Part shown: piece by piece, positions 28,219 through 36,991 of the stretch
Layout of the letters: every line of letters starts with the position of its first letter
How positions within the stretch are numbered: the first letter of the stretch is position 1
Source: Oceanospirillales bacterium
Lineage (GTDB): Bacteria > Pseudomonadota > Gammaproteobacteria > Pseudomonadales > Balneatricaceae
DNA length: 64,000 nt
Assembly (NCBI GenBank): GCA_018223185.1
Contig: JAAEYW010000001.1
Location: 310,001-374,000, forward strand
Reading direction: 5' to 3'
Notes under the pieces: generated by a model
Told to the model about the DNA's origin: nothing
Database searches by the model: none
What the model saw: only the letters and a program-made list of their open reading frames with translations
Translations under genes and position numbers: made by a program

Positions 28219-29727
28219 TCAACTGACGATGAAGCCCAGCGCTAACAGCGAGATAAAGGCAATTACGGCGCCGATCAGAGCATAGGGTATCTGGCTCAGG
28301 GCGTGTTGCATCGGAGTACAACCGGAACCTTGTGATGACAATACTGTGGAATCACTGAAGAAACAGGCGTGGCTGCCAAAGGCGGAGGCGGACAACAGGG
28401 CGCCTACTGTCAATGGCATCGACATATCCAGGCTGATCGCCATCGGGATGACTATTGGCAGGGAAACCACAAATACACCCCAGCTGGAGCCTGTGGCGAA
28501 TACGACAGCAGCCATCGATGCAAAGACCAGAGCGGGTAACATCTCTTTTGACAGGAAAGGGGTCATTGAGTCGATGATATAGGGGGTCATGCCCAGCTGG
28601 TCGTTGATCTCTTTAACCATAAAACCGGCACAGACGACCGCGATAGGGTGGAGCATCACCTTGAAACCGTCCAGCATCGAATCGACTAACTGGCTGAATG
28701 TCAGCAGGCGTTGCAGAAAGTACAGTACCATGGTGAACATTGATGCAACCAGTGCACCCAGCAGCAGGTCTATTTCGTAATACACGCTGGCTGCGACCAG
28801 CACGATCATTGGCAGTAAAAAATTCATCAGACCGACAAACGGTGCGGTTTTTTTCATGGATGAGGTATCGAATCCGTCCTGTTGGACACCTTCCGGGATC
28901 GGTTGTCCGGCCTGAGCACGCTGCTCGGCTTTCTTCATTTCACCAAAATCGCCCAGAATCCCGGCGGCAACCAGGAACACAACGAGCAGGGCTACCCAGC
29001 CGTACACCATATAGGGGATCGATTCGATATACAGAGCCATCCCTTTGCCTTCTGCGGTTGCGCCGTTTTCTTCCAGCAGGGCGGCAAAATACACAGCCCA
29101 GGTCGAAACGGGCACCAGAATACAGACCGGGGCGGCGGTAGAGTCCACCAGAAACGCCAGTTTTTCACGGGAGATCTTATAGCGATCAGTGAGGTTTTTC
29201 ATCGATGCCGACACGGCAAGTGAATTCAGATAGTCATCAATAAAGACCATGATGCCCAGCAGACAGGTCGTGAGCATGGTGCCACGTCGGGTTTTAATGC
29301 GTTTAGCCAGCATTTCGCCAAAACTCAGGACGCTGCCACCCCGTTCCAGCATATTGATCAGACCGCCCATCATACCGCATACCAGTACGATCCAGGCAAT
29401 CGTTTCATCCATGACAACAGACATCGACAGGTCGCCCAGGCCGCTGACAACGTTGGTTGGGTCCAGTAGTAACAGACCGGCAATAATACCGGCAAAAATA
29501 GATTCCAGAGGTTTCTTGGTGATGACCGCAACGAACAGAATAAGCAGTGCAGGCAGAAGGCTGTAAAAACCATAGGATTCGCCTTCGACGTGCTGTGTCG
29601 AAAGGTAAGCGAAAAACGCCATTATCGACGCGTAGAAGATCAGCCATTTTTGCGGGCTATTGGTGGTTTCACCGCTCAGGCTTCCGGTGTTGCCAAGGTT
29701 TGCGGTCTGTGCAATATCAGTACTCAT
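28219..29727 (-). CDS. NhaC family Na+/H+ antiporter-like transporter
   Basis: A 502-residue polytopic protein of the NhaC family: LLLDPTNVVSGLG, GLINMLERGGSVLSFGEMLAKR, IDDYLNSLAVSASMKNLTDRYKISREKLAFLVDSTAAPVCILVPVSTWA and GSHACFFSDSTVLSSQGSGC are the typical motifs. The family exchanges Na+ and H+, and some members instead carry malate/lactate or amino acids. Its position between the PuuB-like oxidase and the EamA exporter, all on the complement strand, suggests a part in amine metabolism, either by ion balance or uptake. Confidence 0.9.
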   Translation of the reverse strand: MSTDIAQTANLGNTGSLSGETTNSPQKWLIFYASIMAFFAYLSTQHVEGESYGFYSLLPALLILFVAVITKKPLESIFAGIIAGLLLLDPTNVVSGLGDLSMSVVMDETIAWIVLVCGMMGGLINMLERGGSVLSFGEMLAKRIKTRRGTMLTTCLLGIMVFIDDYLNSLAVSASMKNLTDRYKISREKLAFLVDSTAAPVCILVPVSTWAVYFAALLEENGATAEGKGMALYIESIPYMVYGWVALLVVFLVAAGILGDFGEMKKAEQRAQAGQPIPEGVQQDGFDTSSMKKTAPFVGLMNFLLPMIVLVAASVYYEIDLLLGALVASMFTMVLYFLQRLLTFSQLVDSMLDGFKVMLHPIAVVCAGFMVKEINDQLGMTPYIIDSMTPFLSKEMLPALVFASMAAVVFATGSSWGVFVVSLPIVIPMAISLDMSMPLTVGALLSASAFGSHACFFSDSTVLSSQGSGCTPMQHALSQIPYALIGAVIAFISLLALGFIVS

Positions 29728-29889
29728 TAAGCACCTTTTTTTATCGTTATAAGTTAAATTATTCAGTTTGTTTACTTACTTTCGCGACTAACTACCGGTA
29801 AGGAAAATAGAATATTCGCTCGTCAACTGAGCCATAAGAAGGGCGCTGTCCACTTTCGGTAGCGCCGTTTTGAAAAACCTGATGTATTG

Positions 29890-31173
29890 TCAGATACCCA
29901 GTTTGTCGCGCAGAGTGTAATACCAGGCGCCCATCGCAGTGTAAGGTATCCGGAATGTCCGGCCACCCGGGAACGGGTATTGAGGCAGTCCGGCGAAGAC
30001 ATCAAACCGTTCGGCCTGGCCCTGTATCGCGTCACACAGTACTTTGCCCGCAAGATGAGAGCTGGTGACGCCGTGGCCACTATAGCCTTGTGCGTAGTAG
30101 ATGTTTTTACCGATCCGGCCAAACTGAGGCAGACGCATCAGCGTCAGCAGGAAGTTACCGGTCCACGCGTAATCAACCTTAACGCCTTTCAGCTGAGGGA
30201 ATGTTTTCAGCATATTTGGCACGATCAGGGCTTCAATCCTGTCTGGCTCACGTGCACCATAGGTCACCCCTCCGCCATAGATAAGCCGGCCATCGCCAGA
30301 GAGACGGAAATAGTCCAGCAGGTAGTTACAATCTTCGACACAGTTATCCTGTGGTAACAGTTCTTTCTGCTGCGCTTCACTCAGAGGGGCCGTGGTGATC
30401 ACCTGAGTGCCGCAAGGCATCGCTTTCTGTTCCAGTTTAGGAATCAGTCCCCCCAGATAAGCGTTGCCAGCCACAATAACGAAATCAGCGGTGACCGAGC
30501 CTTTTTCAGTATGAATAACCGCTTTGTCACCTTCCTGCACCCGGGTGACCGCTGAGTCTTCATAGATAACCCCACCGAGACTTTCCAGAGCAGCGGCTTC
30601 GCCCAGCACGAGGTTCAGCGGGTGAAAATGTCCTCCGCTTTTGTCCAGCAGGCCACCCGCATACCGGTTCGAGCCTACACAATTTTTAATGCTGTCAGCA
30701 GAGAGCATCTCCAGCTGGGTATGTCCATGTGCTTCCCACAGTGCTTTTTTCTGTTCCATCTCATGCAGCTGTTTATTGTTACACGCTGCAAAGATGCCAC
30801 CATCTTTAAGGTCACACTGAATCTGGTACTGATCAACCAGGCGGCGAATAATTTTGCCGCCTTCGAACGCCATCTTGCCCATCTCTGTGCCGGTGCGGTG
30901 GCCGTAATGTTTTTCAATAAAGTCGATATCCCGGCTGTAGCTATGGACGATCTGTCCGCCATTCCGGCCGGAGGCACCAAAACCGATTCGGGTGGCTTCG
31001 AGAACAACAACTCTGAAGCCCTGTTCCGCCAGATGTATAGCGGATGACATGCCGGTATAACCTGCGCCGATAACGCAGATATCGGCCGTGATATGCCCCT
31101 GCAGTGGTGCGCGAAGCGTTTTATCATTAGCAGACGCGGCATAGTATGACGTGGTGTGTGATGGAACTGCCAT
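29890..31173 (-). CDS. puuB: PuuB-type FAD-dependent amine oxidase (gamma-glutamylputrescine oxidase-like)
   Basis: The 427 residues follow E. coli PuuB almost throughout: TTSYYAASAN at the start, the FAD motif VIGAGYTGMSSAIHLAEQG (from residue 34), EATRIGFGASGRNGGQIV, DKSGGHFHPLNL, VEDCNYLLDYFRLS, TFPQLKGVKVDYAWTGNFLLTL, YSGHGVT and PFPGGRTFRIPYTAMGA. PuuB oxidises gamma-glutamylputrescine to an aldehyde. The partners PuuA and PuuD are not in the window, so the in vivo substrate may be another amine. It is read towards nhaC, with LysR 2 upstream on the same strand. Confidence 0.88.
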   Translation of the reverse strand: MAVPSHTTSYYAASANDKTLRAPLQGHITADICVIGAGYTGMSSAIHLAEQGFRVVVLEATRIGFGASGRNGGQIVHSYSRDIDFIEKHYGHRTGTEMGKMAFEGGKIIRRLVDQYQIQCDLKDGGIFAACNNKQLHEMEQKKALWEAHGHTQLEMLSADSIKNCVGSNRYAGGLLDKSGGHFHPLNLVLGEAAALESLGGVIYEDSAVTRVQEGDKAVIHTEKGSVTADFVIVAGNAYLGGLIPKLEQKAMPCGTQVITTAPLSEAQQKELLPQDNCVEDCNYLLDYFRLSGDGRLIYGGGVTYGAREPDRIEALIVPNMLKTFPQLKGVKVDYAWTGNFLLTLMRLPQFGRIGKNIYYAQGYSGHGVTSSHLAGKVLCDAIQGQAERFDVFAGLPQYPFPGGRTFRIPYTAMGAWYYTLRDKLGI

Positions 31174-31378
31174 AGAAAGATCCTGTGTGACGACCCGGCG
31201 AGGGTATTGAACATATTGGCCGGGACATGACGAGGTCCGCAGCTTTGATTATCTGGCTACAATAATGGTTTGCAGGGCAACGGGATATACCTATCAGGAT
31301 ATAGACAGGGAGTATATATGGACGTGTTTGGCTATGTGAAAACGACCGGCGGCTTATCGGTTAAACATGATTGTCTGG

Positions 31379-32317
31379 TTAGTAAGGGGCTGCTGTTTCG
31401 GCGTCTTTATGGATCACCCGGATTGAGTGCAGGAACATATCTCTTGCCCGGTTGGGTTGAGCTGATTTTTTTGAGATGACAGCGACACCCAGACGGAAAT
31501 GCTTAATTTGCTGTGCCACAGGCTTTAATAACCCCTGCTCGACATAGGGGCGGGCTACTTCGGAGGGCAAAAAGCTGATATAGCACCCGGATAACAGCAT
31601 CGCAATCCGCGATTCGTAATGGTAAGAAGTGGCGGACAGATTCATCTGCGCCAGCTGGTGATAGATCTCTTCATGAGGTTTGAGGCCCGCATGAACCAGT
31701 TTGTAGCTATTGATCATCTTCTCTGTGATCTGCTCCTCCGGAAGAGTAAACAGCGGGTGTTCTTTACCGCAGTAGACATAGTTTTCGTCTGTAAACAGGT
31801 GGATATAGTTGAGCCCTTCAAATTTTCGGTGATAGGGAATCATGGCAATATCAAGCTGGTTGTTCAGCACCATCTTTTCCATCACTCTCATATGATCAAC
31901 TTCCACCTGCAGCTCTACGTCAGGGGCTTGCTGATAAAAATGATGAAAAATCTCAGGTAACCGGAATCTCGGATCGGTACTGAAGGTGTCGCTGAGCGCA
32001 ATTTTCAGTTTTCCTGCAGGGCTGTCTCCCAGATTGTTGATCGTGCTGCGGAATTGTTCCAGACGGTTGAGCAGCTGCGAGGTCTGATCTAAGACAACCT
32101 TGCCCTCCGGGGTGAGCGAGAATCCGCCGCGTCCCCGTTTACAGAGCGTTATATTGAGGCGATCCTCAAGTGCGGAAATATGGTTGCTGATGGTGGGGCG
32201 GCTGATGTTGAGCTCGGTTTCGGCCGCTGAAAATCCGCCGCACTCGGCAACAGCTTTAAATATTTTCAGCTGTTTTATCTCAATGTCACCCAGCTGGCCC
32301 AGTGCAAACTTCGTCAT
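31379..32317 (-). CDS. LysR-type regulator 2 (divergent from TRAP transporter)
   Basis: A LysR regulator of 312 residues. The winged-helix region (KIFKAVAECGGFSAAETELNISRPTISNHISALEDRLNITLCKRGRGGFSLTPEG) is closely like those of LysR 1 and LysR 3. I moved the start to the ATG at 32317, which has AAGGA eight bases upstream, in place of a GTG six bases earlier. It lies between the PuuB-like gene (same strand, 205 bp on) and the divergently read TRAP operon (203 bp away), so it could control either or both. Effector unknown. Confidence 0.9.
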   Translation of the reverse strand: MTKFALGQLGDIEIKQLKIFKAVAECGGFSAAETELNISRPTISNHISALEDRLNITLCKRGRGGFSLTPEGKVVLDQTSQLLNRLEQFRSTINNLGDSPAGKLKIALSDTFSTDPRFRLPEIFHHFYQQAPDVELQVEVDHMRVMEKMVLNNQLDIAMIPYHRKFEGLNYIHLFTDENYVYCGKEHPLFTLPEEQITEKMINSYKLVHAGLKPHEEIYHQLAQMNLSATSYHYESRIAMLLSGCYISFLPSEVARPYVEQGLLKPVAQQIKHFRLGVAVISKKSAQPNRARDMFLHSIRVIHKDAETAAPY

Positions 32318-32519
32318 TCCCACTATCCTTAAGTTGTTAATTTTGCGAGGGGTGGTCGTTAATAGTTTGTTTTCTTGCGCCTAATGATAGCTATTACGTA
32401 AAGAAAGTTAAACGTTTGAGTGGATTATTCAGGATTTATCGTTTTCTCGTAATTTGTAAGGATTAGGCTACAGAGAGTTTGATTCGCTAAATAAATATTA
32501 AAAACCACAGGGTAGAAAC

Positions 32520-33536
32520 ATGATAAAAATCCTTAAGAAGAAGCTGTCCACATCTGCTTTGGCAGTGACGCTGGGTCTGAGTACGCTGGCTGCTGATGTT
32601 TCCGCAGCAGACTTTAACTGGCGTTTCAGCAACCTGTACGGTCGTGGTACTGCGTTTGGTGAAGTATACGAGAGTCTGGCTAAAAACATCGAAACCATGT
32701 CCGATGGCCGTATCAAGGTACAGGTTTTGTATTCCGGTGAAGGTGTCGGTACCAGCGGTCTGCTGGGTGCTGTTAAATCCGGTCTGGTAACGATGGGTGC
32801 GCCTTTCCAGTCAATGCACGCCGGTGAATTGCCTGCCGGTGTTGTTGAAATCGGTCTGCCAGGTGGCACGGATGATCCGGCTGAACTGCAGTCTCTGTTC
32901 CATGACAAAGGCTGGGACAAAGTACTGACTAAAGCTTACGGTTCACAAGGTCTGGTTTGGCTTGAGCCTTACATCCAGCCACCAGTGTACGTTCTGACTA
33001 AGGCACCTATTAACTCCGTTGAAGACTTCAAAGGCCTGAAAATTCGTGCGCCAGGTGCATACGGTAAGTTTCTGCGTAACCTGGGTGCTTCCCCTGTTTC
33101 TCTGTCATGGAGCGAGATCTACACCAGTCTTGCAACCGGCGTAATTGACGGTTCTATCGGTAGTAACATGATCGATCACCGTGATGGTAATCACGTCGAA
33201 GTAGCTAAGTACATGTACAAACTGCCACTGGCCGGTGCTCAGGTACTGCCAATCGTAGTTAACCGTGCTGCCTGGAAAAAACTGCCGGAAGATCTGCAGG
33301 CTGTTGTTCGCGAAGCGACTGTAAAACATGCAGCCGATCAGCTGCGCCTGTCTAAAAAATGGGAATCTGAAGCCGTTGCAGAAATGGAAGCAAAAGGTCT
33401 GCAGTGGAGCCCTGAGCCAAGCGAAGCCGATAAGAAAGCATGGGCCGTTGCCGGTGCGGGTCTGTGGGACGAATATGCTGCTGCGGATAAGTACAGCAAA
33501 GAGCTGATCGATATCCTGCGCGCCAACAGCAAGTAA
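32520..33536 (+). CDS. dctP: TRAP transporter solute-binding protein, DctP family
   Basis: A 338-residue periplasmic binding protein with a signal peptide (cut after about residue 29, DVSA/ADFNW). The DctP fold motifs are present: YSGEGVGTSGLLGAVKSG, FKGLKIRAPGAYGKFLRNLGASPVSLSWSEIYTSLATGVIDGSIG, with Arg176 at the position that usually pairs with the ligand carboxylate. Codon use is more biased than in the next two genes, in line with high expression of the binding protein. A terminator-like hairpin separates it from dctQ. The ligand is probably carboxylated; nothing more exact can be read. Confidence 0.92.
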   Translation: MIKILKKKLSTSALAVTLGLSTLAADVSAADFNWRFSNLYGRGTAFGEVYESLAKNIETMSDGRIKVQVLYSGEGVGTSGLLGAVKSGLVTMGAPFQSMHAGELPAGVVEIGLPGGTDDPAELQSLFHDKGWDKVLTKAYGSQGLVWLEPYIQPPVYVLTKAPINSVEDFKGLKIRAPGAYGKFLRNLGASPVSLSWSEIYTSLATGVIDGSIGSNMIDHRDGNHVEVAKYMYKLPLAGAQVLPIVVNRAAWKKLPEDLQAVVREATVKHAADQLRLSKKWESEAVAEMEAKGLQWSPEPSEADKKAWAVAGAGLWDEYAAADKYSKELIDILRANSK

Positions 33537-33553
33537 GCTTTTCGAATTAGCTG

Positions 33554-33580
33554 AAAGGGGTGCTATCGTACCCCTTTTTT
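33554..33580 (+). terminator. Intrinsic terminator/attenuator between dctP and dctQ
   Basis: An 8-bp stem (AAAGGGGT with ACCCCTTT) and T6, 17 bp after the dctP stop and 15 bp before dctQ. It probably gives more dctP than dctQM transcript, through partial termination or by protecting the dctP 3' end. Confidence 0.75.
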
Positions 33581-33595
33581 GTTGCAGGTACTTCT

Positions 33596-34135
33596 ATGCT
33601 TAAAAAAATACTGACAAATATCTGTGTCTCTATTGATTGGCTGGTGCGCCAGGCAGGCCGGACTGCCGCGCTGATTATGCCGGTGCTGGCACTGGTTGTC
33701 GCATTTGAGGTGTTCTCTCGTTACGTGTTGGGTAAACCGACTATATGGGCGTTTGATCTGTCTCTGTTTATGTTTGGCTATCTTGCCGCTTTGGGGGGCG
33801 CCTATGCTCAACAGCAGCGGGCGCATATCAATGTAGATATTCTTTATCTCAAAGTCTCACACCGGACCCGTTGTGTATTCAACCTGATATCTTTCTCGCT
33901 GGCTATCTTCTTTCTGATCATCATTGTGATGATGAGCATCGGTAAATATGAAGAAGCAATAGAGTTTGATTATCGTCGCCAGAGTGAATGGGCGCCGCCA
34001 ATGTTCCATTTCTGGATCATGATGATTATCGCCTCTGGTTTGTTTATTGCCCAGCTGGCCAGAGATATGTTGGCAGAGCTGTATTTTCTACTGACTGGCC
34101 ATGCACTTATTGAGGAGAGCAGTAATGGGAATTGA
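33596..34135 (+). CDS. dctQ: TRAP transporter small permease subunit, DctQ
   Basis: A 179-residue protein with four membrane segments, the normal DctQ layout; ALVVAFEVFSRYVLGKPTIWAFDLS is the family motif. I chose the ATG at 33596 (CAGGT eight bases upstream) over an upstream start that lies inside the terminator hairpin. Its last 11 bp overlap the start of dctM, which indicates translational coupling. It forms the membrane complex with DctM. Confidence 0.9.
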   Translation: MLKKILTNICVSIDWLVRQAGRTAALIMPVLALVVAFEVFSRYVLGKPTIWAFDLSLFMFGYLAALGGAYAQQQRAHINVDILYLKVSHRTRCVFNLISFSLAIFFLIIIVMMSIGKYEEAIEFDYRRQSEWAPPMFHFWIMMIIASGLFIAQLARDMLAELYFLLTGHALIEESSNGN

Positions 34136-35447
34136 GCTGTTAACCATAGTTCTTCTGCTATGTATTCTGGTGTTTTTTGCGCTTGGGGCTCAGGTGGGTC
34201 TTGCTCTGGGCGGCATCGCTATGGCTGTCGGGTATATGACCTGGGGCGATGGCATCTTCAACGTTATACCAACGACTCTTGAGTCGACTTACTTCAGTTT
34301 TATTCTTCTGGCGATCCCTCTTTATATCTACATGGGACAGCTGCTGACTAAATCGGGCATCGGTGATGCGATGTTTAACTTTAGTCAGATGCTGATTGGC
34401 CGCGTGCGTGGTTCCCTGGCGATCAGTGTTATCGGCGTCTGCTCTATGATCGGTGCGATGGTTGGTATTATTGGTGCGGGTATTATGACCTCAGGCAGTA
34501 TCGCCCTGCGGCCAATGCTGGAACGGGGCTATAACAAGCGTCTGGCTCTGGGTGTGATTATGGCCGGTGGTGGTCTGGGTATTCTGATTCCACCCAGCAT
34601 CCCGATGATTATGTTTGCTGCCTCCACTCAGAACTCCGTAGGCCGGATGTTTCTGGGCGCGATGATGCCGGCACTCTTGACTGTTGTGATGATGATTCTC
34701 TATGTCGGAATCAGCTGTTGGTTGTTCCCTGACCGTGCTCCAAGGGATATGGACAACAAAGATATCGTTAAACTGGAAGGTAAGGAAAAGTTCCGGATTG
34801 CCCGGGATGGACTGTTCTCAATGCTGCTGATTGTTGCAGTACTGGGCAGTATTATTACCGGTATTGCCACCCCGACAGAGTCCGGTGCTATCGGTGTTGT
34901 CGGTGCCATTCTTCTGGCGATTGTGTTTAAACGTTTTAAAGTGGATATGTTCCTCCAGTCCGGTTTTCAGACCGCGACGCTTGTCAGTGTTGCGATGTGG
35001 ATTATCTTTGGGGCCTCTGTATTCAGTAATTTCCATCTGCTGATGGGTGTTCAGAGCATGGTGGCAGACTTTACCGCACAACTGGACCTGCCGCCGATCA
35101 TGATCATCATTATGTTCCAGCTGATTATGCTGTTGCTGGGATTCATTATTGATGAGTTCATTATCGTGCTGATGTGCGCACCGCTGTTTACGCCGATCGC
35201 AGTCTCTCTGGGCTACGATCCGATCTGGTTTGGTGTCCTGATGATCCTCAATATTCTGATCGCCGTGCAGACGCCGCCCTATGGCTTTGCGCTCTTCTAT
35301 CTCAAAGGCATTGCTCCTGCGGGTATCGGAATGTCTGAGATCTATAAATCGGTTACCCCGTTTATCATGCTTAACCTGACAGTTCTGATTCTCTGCATGC
35401 TGTTTCCTCAGATTGTTCTCTGGTTGCCGAATTTAGTGATGGGTTAA
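34125..35447 (+). CDS. dctM: TRAP transporter large permease subunit, DctM
   Basis: A 440-residue, 11-12 segment ion-transporter-fold protein that carries the solute with Na+. LALGGIAMAVGYMTWG, GIIGAGIMTSGSIALRPMLERGYNKRLALGVIMAGGGLGILIPPSIPMIMFA, and ATPTESGAIGVVGA are characteristic. The ATG at 34125 lies in the 11-bp overlap with dctQ and has GGAGAGC just upstream. The next gene, a UspA-type gene, starts 10 bp after its stop. Confidence 0.93.
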   Translation: MGIELLTIVLLLCILVFFALGAQVGLALGGIAMAVGYMTWGDGIFNVIPTTLESTYFSFILLAIPLYIYMGQLLTKSGIGDAMFNFSQMLIGRVRGSLAISVIGVCSMIGAMVGIIGAGIMTSGSIALRPMLERGYNKRLALGVIMAGGGLGILIPPSIPMIMFAASTQNSVGRMFLGAMMPALLTVVMMILYVGISCWLFPDRAPRDMDNKDIVKLEGKEKFRIARDGLFSMLLIVAVLGSIITGIATPTESGAIGVVGAILLAIVFKRFKVDMFLQSGFQTATLVSVAMWIIFGASVFSNFHLLMGVQSMVADFTAQLDLPPIMIIIMFQLIMLLLGFIIDEFIIVLMCAPLFTPIAVSLGYDPIWFGVLMILNILIAVQTPPYGFALFYLKGIAPAGIGMSEIYKSVTPFIMLNLTVLILCMLFPQIVLWLPNLVMG

Positions 35448-35457
35448 GGAGTTAACT

Positions 35458-35898
35458 ATGTACAGCAATATTCTTATTCCTCTGGATCTGTCTCATAAAG
35501 AGCAGGTCGTTGAGCTGGCGCAGATCGCAACAGCACTGGCGGCAGGAAGCCCGGCCCGGATTAATCTGTTGTATGTCGACCAGAGCTTTGTTCACAGAGC
35601 GGGTGACCCGCAGTTTGATAAAGCGCTTCATGAAGGGCACCGCACCGAGGCCCTGAAGGAGATGGAAGATCTGTTAGTGAACCTGCCTGAGAATACAGTA
35701 GTGAATAGCCTCTACCGTGATGGCACCGCCCACGATCAGATTCTTGAAACGGCCAGGCAGCTGGGGGTCGATGTGATAGTGATGATGGCCCGCAAGCCGG
35801 GTATCAGCAGCTATTTTATCGGCTCAAATGCTGAGCGGGTGGTGCGTCATGCCCCCTGCTCAGTGTTTATTGTGCGTTGCGATGAATCAGACAGCTGA
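35458..35898 (+). CDS. UspA domain protein of the TRAP operon
   Basis: A 146-residue universal stress protein fold with an ATP-type binding motif in the second half (GISSYFIGSNAERVVRHAPCSVFIVR; ILIPLDLS at the start). It is the last gene of the dctPQM operon. The same order, TRAP genes followed by a UspA gene, is known from the Halomonas ectoine system TeaABCD, where TeaD restrains uptake; a similar role here is an inference. It overlaps the convergent LysR 3 gene by 12 bp. GGAGTTAACT precedes the ATG. Confidence 0.9.
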   Translation: MYSNILIPLDLSHKEQVVELAQIATALAAGSPARINLLYVDQSFVHRAGDPQFDKALHEGHRTEALKEMEDLLVNLPENTVVNSLYRDGTAHDQILETARQLGVDVIVMMARKPGISSYFIGSNAERVVRHAPCSVFIVRCDESDS

Positions 35899-36807
35899 TT
35901 CATCCAGGCATTCGGTAAACAGCTGGATAATCAGTCTTTTGTGCTGCCGGTTACGCCAGAGTGCTCTGAATGTATTGGTATAACCATACTGGTCAGCCAG
36001 CAGGGGGCGTAGGGCTTTTTCCAGTCTCCAGTTACTGACCAGATGGCGCGGCAGGAATCCCAGATAGTGGCCACTCAGAATGAGAGTGGCCCGGGCCTCC
36101 TGGTGATGGGCAATGGCCTGTTTATTCCAGAGCATCATATCAGGATGAATCTCCCGGCCGGGCATCAGTCTGGGTGATTCAACAAAGCGGTACTGGCGTA
36201 ACTCAGCCGCTGTTACTTCATCTTGATTAAATAATGGGTGGTCCTGGGCGCAATACAACAGCATCTCCTCATCGAACAGCTTTATGTCTGTGAGTTCGGG
36301 GTAGGGCTGACTGGTAACGGTTATGCCTATATCGACCTGATTGTTGAGCAGTGCGGTTATGACATCGTCAGAGCTCATGGTGCTGATCTGAATTCTGACC
36401 TCCGGGGCTTTATCCGAGAACCGGCTGAGTGCCTGCAGGATAGAGGAGTTGTGAGCACCGAGCATATGCTCGGCAAAACCGAGATGAAGGCTGCCCAGAA
36501 TACGGTTATGGCTCTGGTTTATGGTGTTTTTAAACTGATCCAGTGCGCTGAGCAGTTCCAGTGTGGCGTTATATACCGTCTGCCCCTGTTCCGTGAGGGA
36601 GAAGCCAGCACGACCGCGCTCGCATAAACGCATATCCAGCCGCTTTTCCAGATCTGAGATGTAGTTGGAGATGGTTGAGTTGGCAAGGTTGAGGTGGATT
36701 TCAGCCGGGGTAAATCCGCCACACTCGACAACCGCTTTAAAGACTTTCAGCAGGCGAAGATCCATATCGGCCAGCTGACCGGAGATAGCAGACTTTCTGC
36801 GTCCCAT
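35887..36807 (-). CDS. LysR-type regulator 3 (divergent from SSADH/aminotransferase pair)
   Basis: A 306-residue LysR regulator whose DNA-binding part (KVFKAVVECGGFTPAEIHLNLANSTISNYISDLEKRLDMRLCERGRAGFSLTEQG) matches LysR 1 and LysR 2 closely. It is divergent from the gabD-like/aminotransferase pair across 184 bp, so that pair is its probable target. The recognition helix differs most among the three (ISRPAIS, ISRPTIS, LANSTIS), which fits a different operator. It ends inside the 3' end of the UspA gene. Confidence 0.9.
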   Translation of the reverse strand: MGRRKSAISGQLADMDLRLLKVFKAVVECGGFTPAEIHLNLANSTISNYISDLEKRLDMRLCERGRAGFSLTEQGQTVYNATLELLSALDQFKNTINQSHNRILGSLHLGFAEHMLGAHNSSILQALSRFSDKAPEVRIQISTMSSDDVITALLNNQVDIGITVTSQPYPELTDIKLFDEEMLLYCAQDHPLFNQDEVTAAELRQYRFVESPRLMPGREIHPDMMLWNKQAIAHHQEARATLILSGHYLGFLPRHLVSNWRLEKALRPLLADQYGYTNTFRALWRNRQHKRLIIQLFTECLDESAV

Positions 36808-36991
36808 AGCGTGTACCTATTTGTATGTGCCTATGTGTATGTATTTATAGGATGGTTTTATAAAAAGCATTTTTATATTTATATATGCAAATGTATATAT
36901 TTATAAATAATTATATAAGCAAAAGATTTGGCGATCTATAAATAGTCTTATATTGCGGTTGAATCTCACGACCGCAGGTTGGAGACCAAGA
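36808..36991. promoter_or_regulatory. AT-rich divergent control region between LysR 3 and gabD
   Basis: The 184-bp gap is far richer in A+T than its surroundings, especially 36845-36930, and holds repeated TATGTG/TATGTAT and TATATTTATA-type stretches that are partly palindromic. It must hold both promoters and probably the LysR 3 operator. I cannot assign exact sites. Confidence 0.55.

Noticed and set aside
31270-31479. 69-aa ORF between the puuB-like gene and LysR 2
   Set aside because: Its second half is antisense to LysR 2; no supporting signal.
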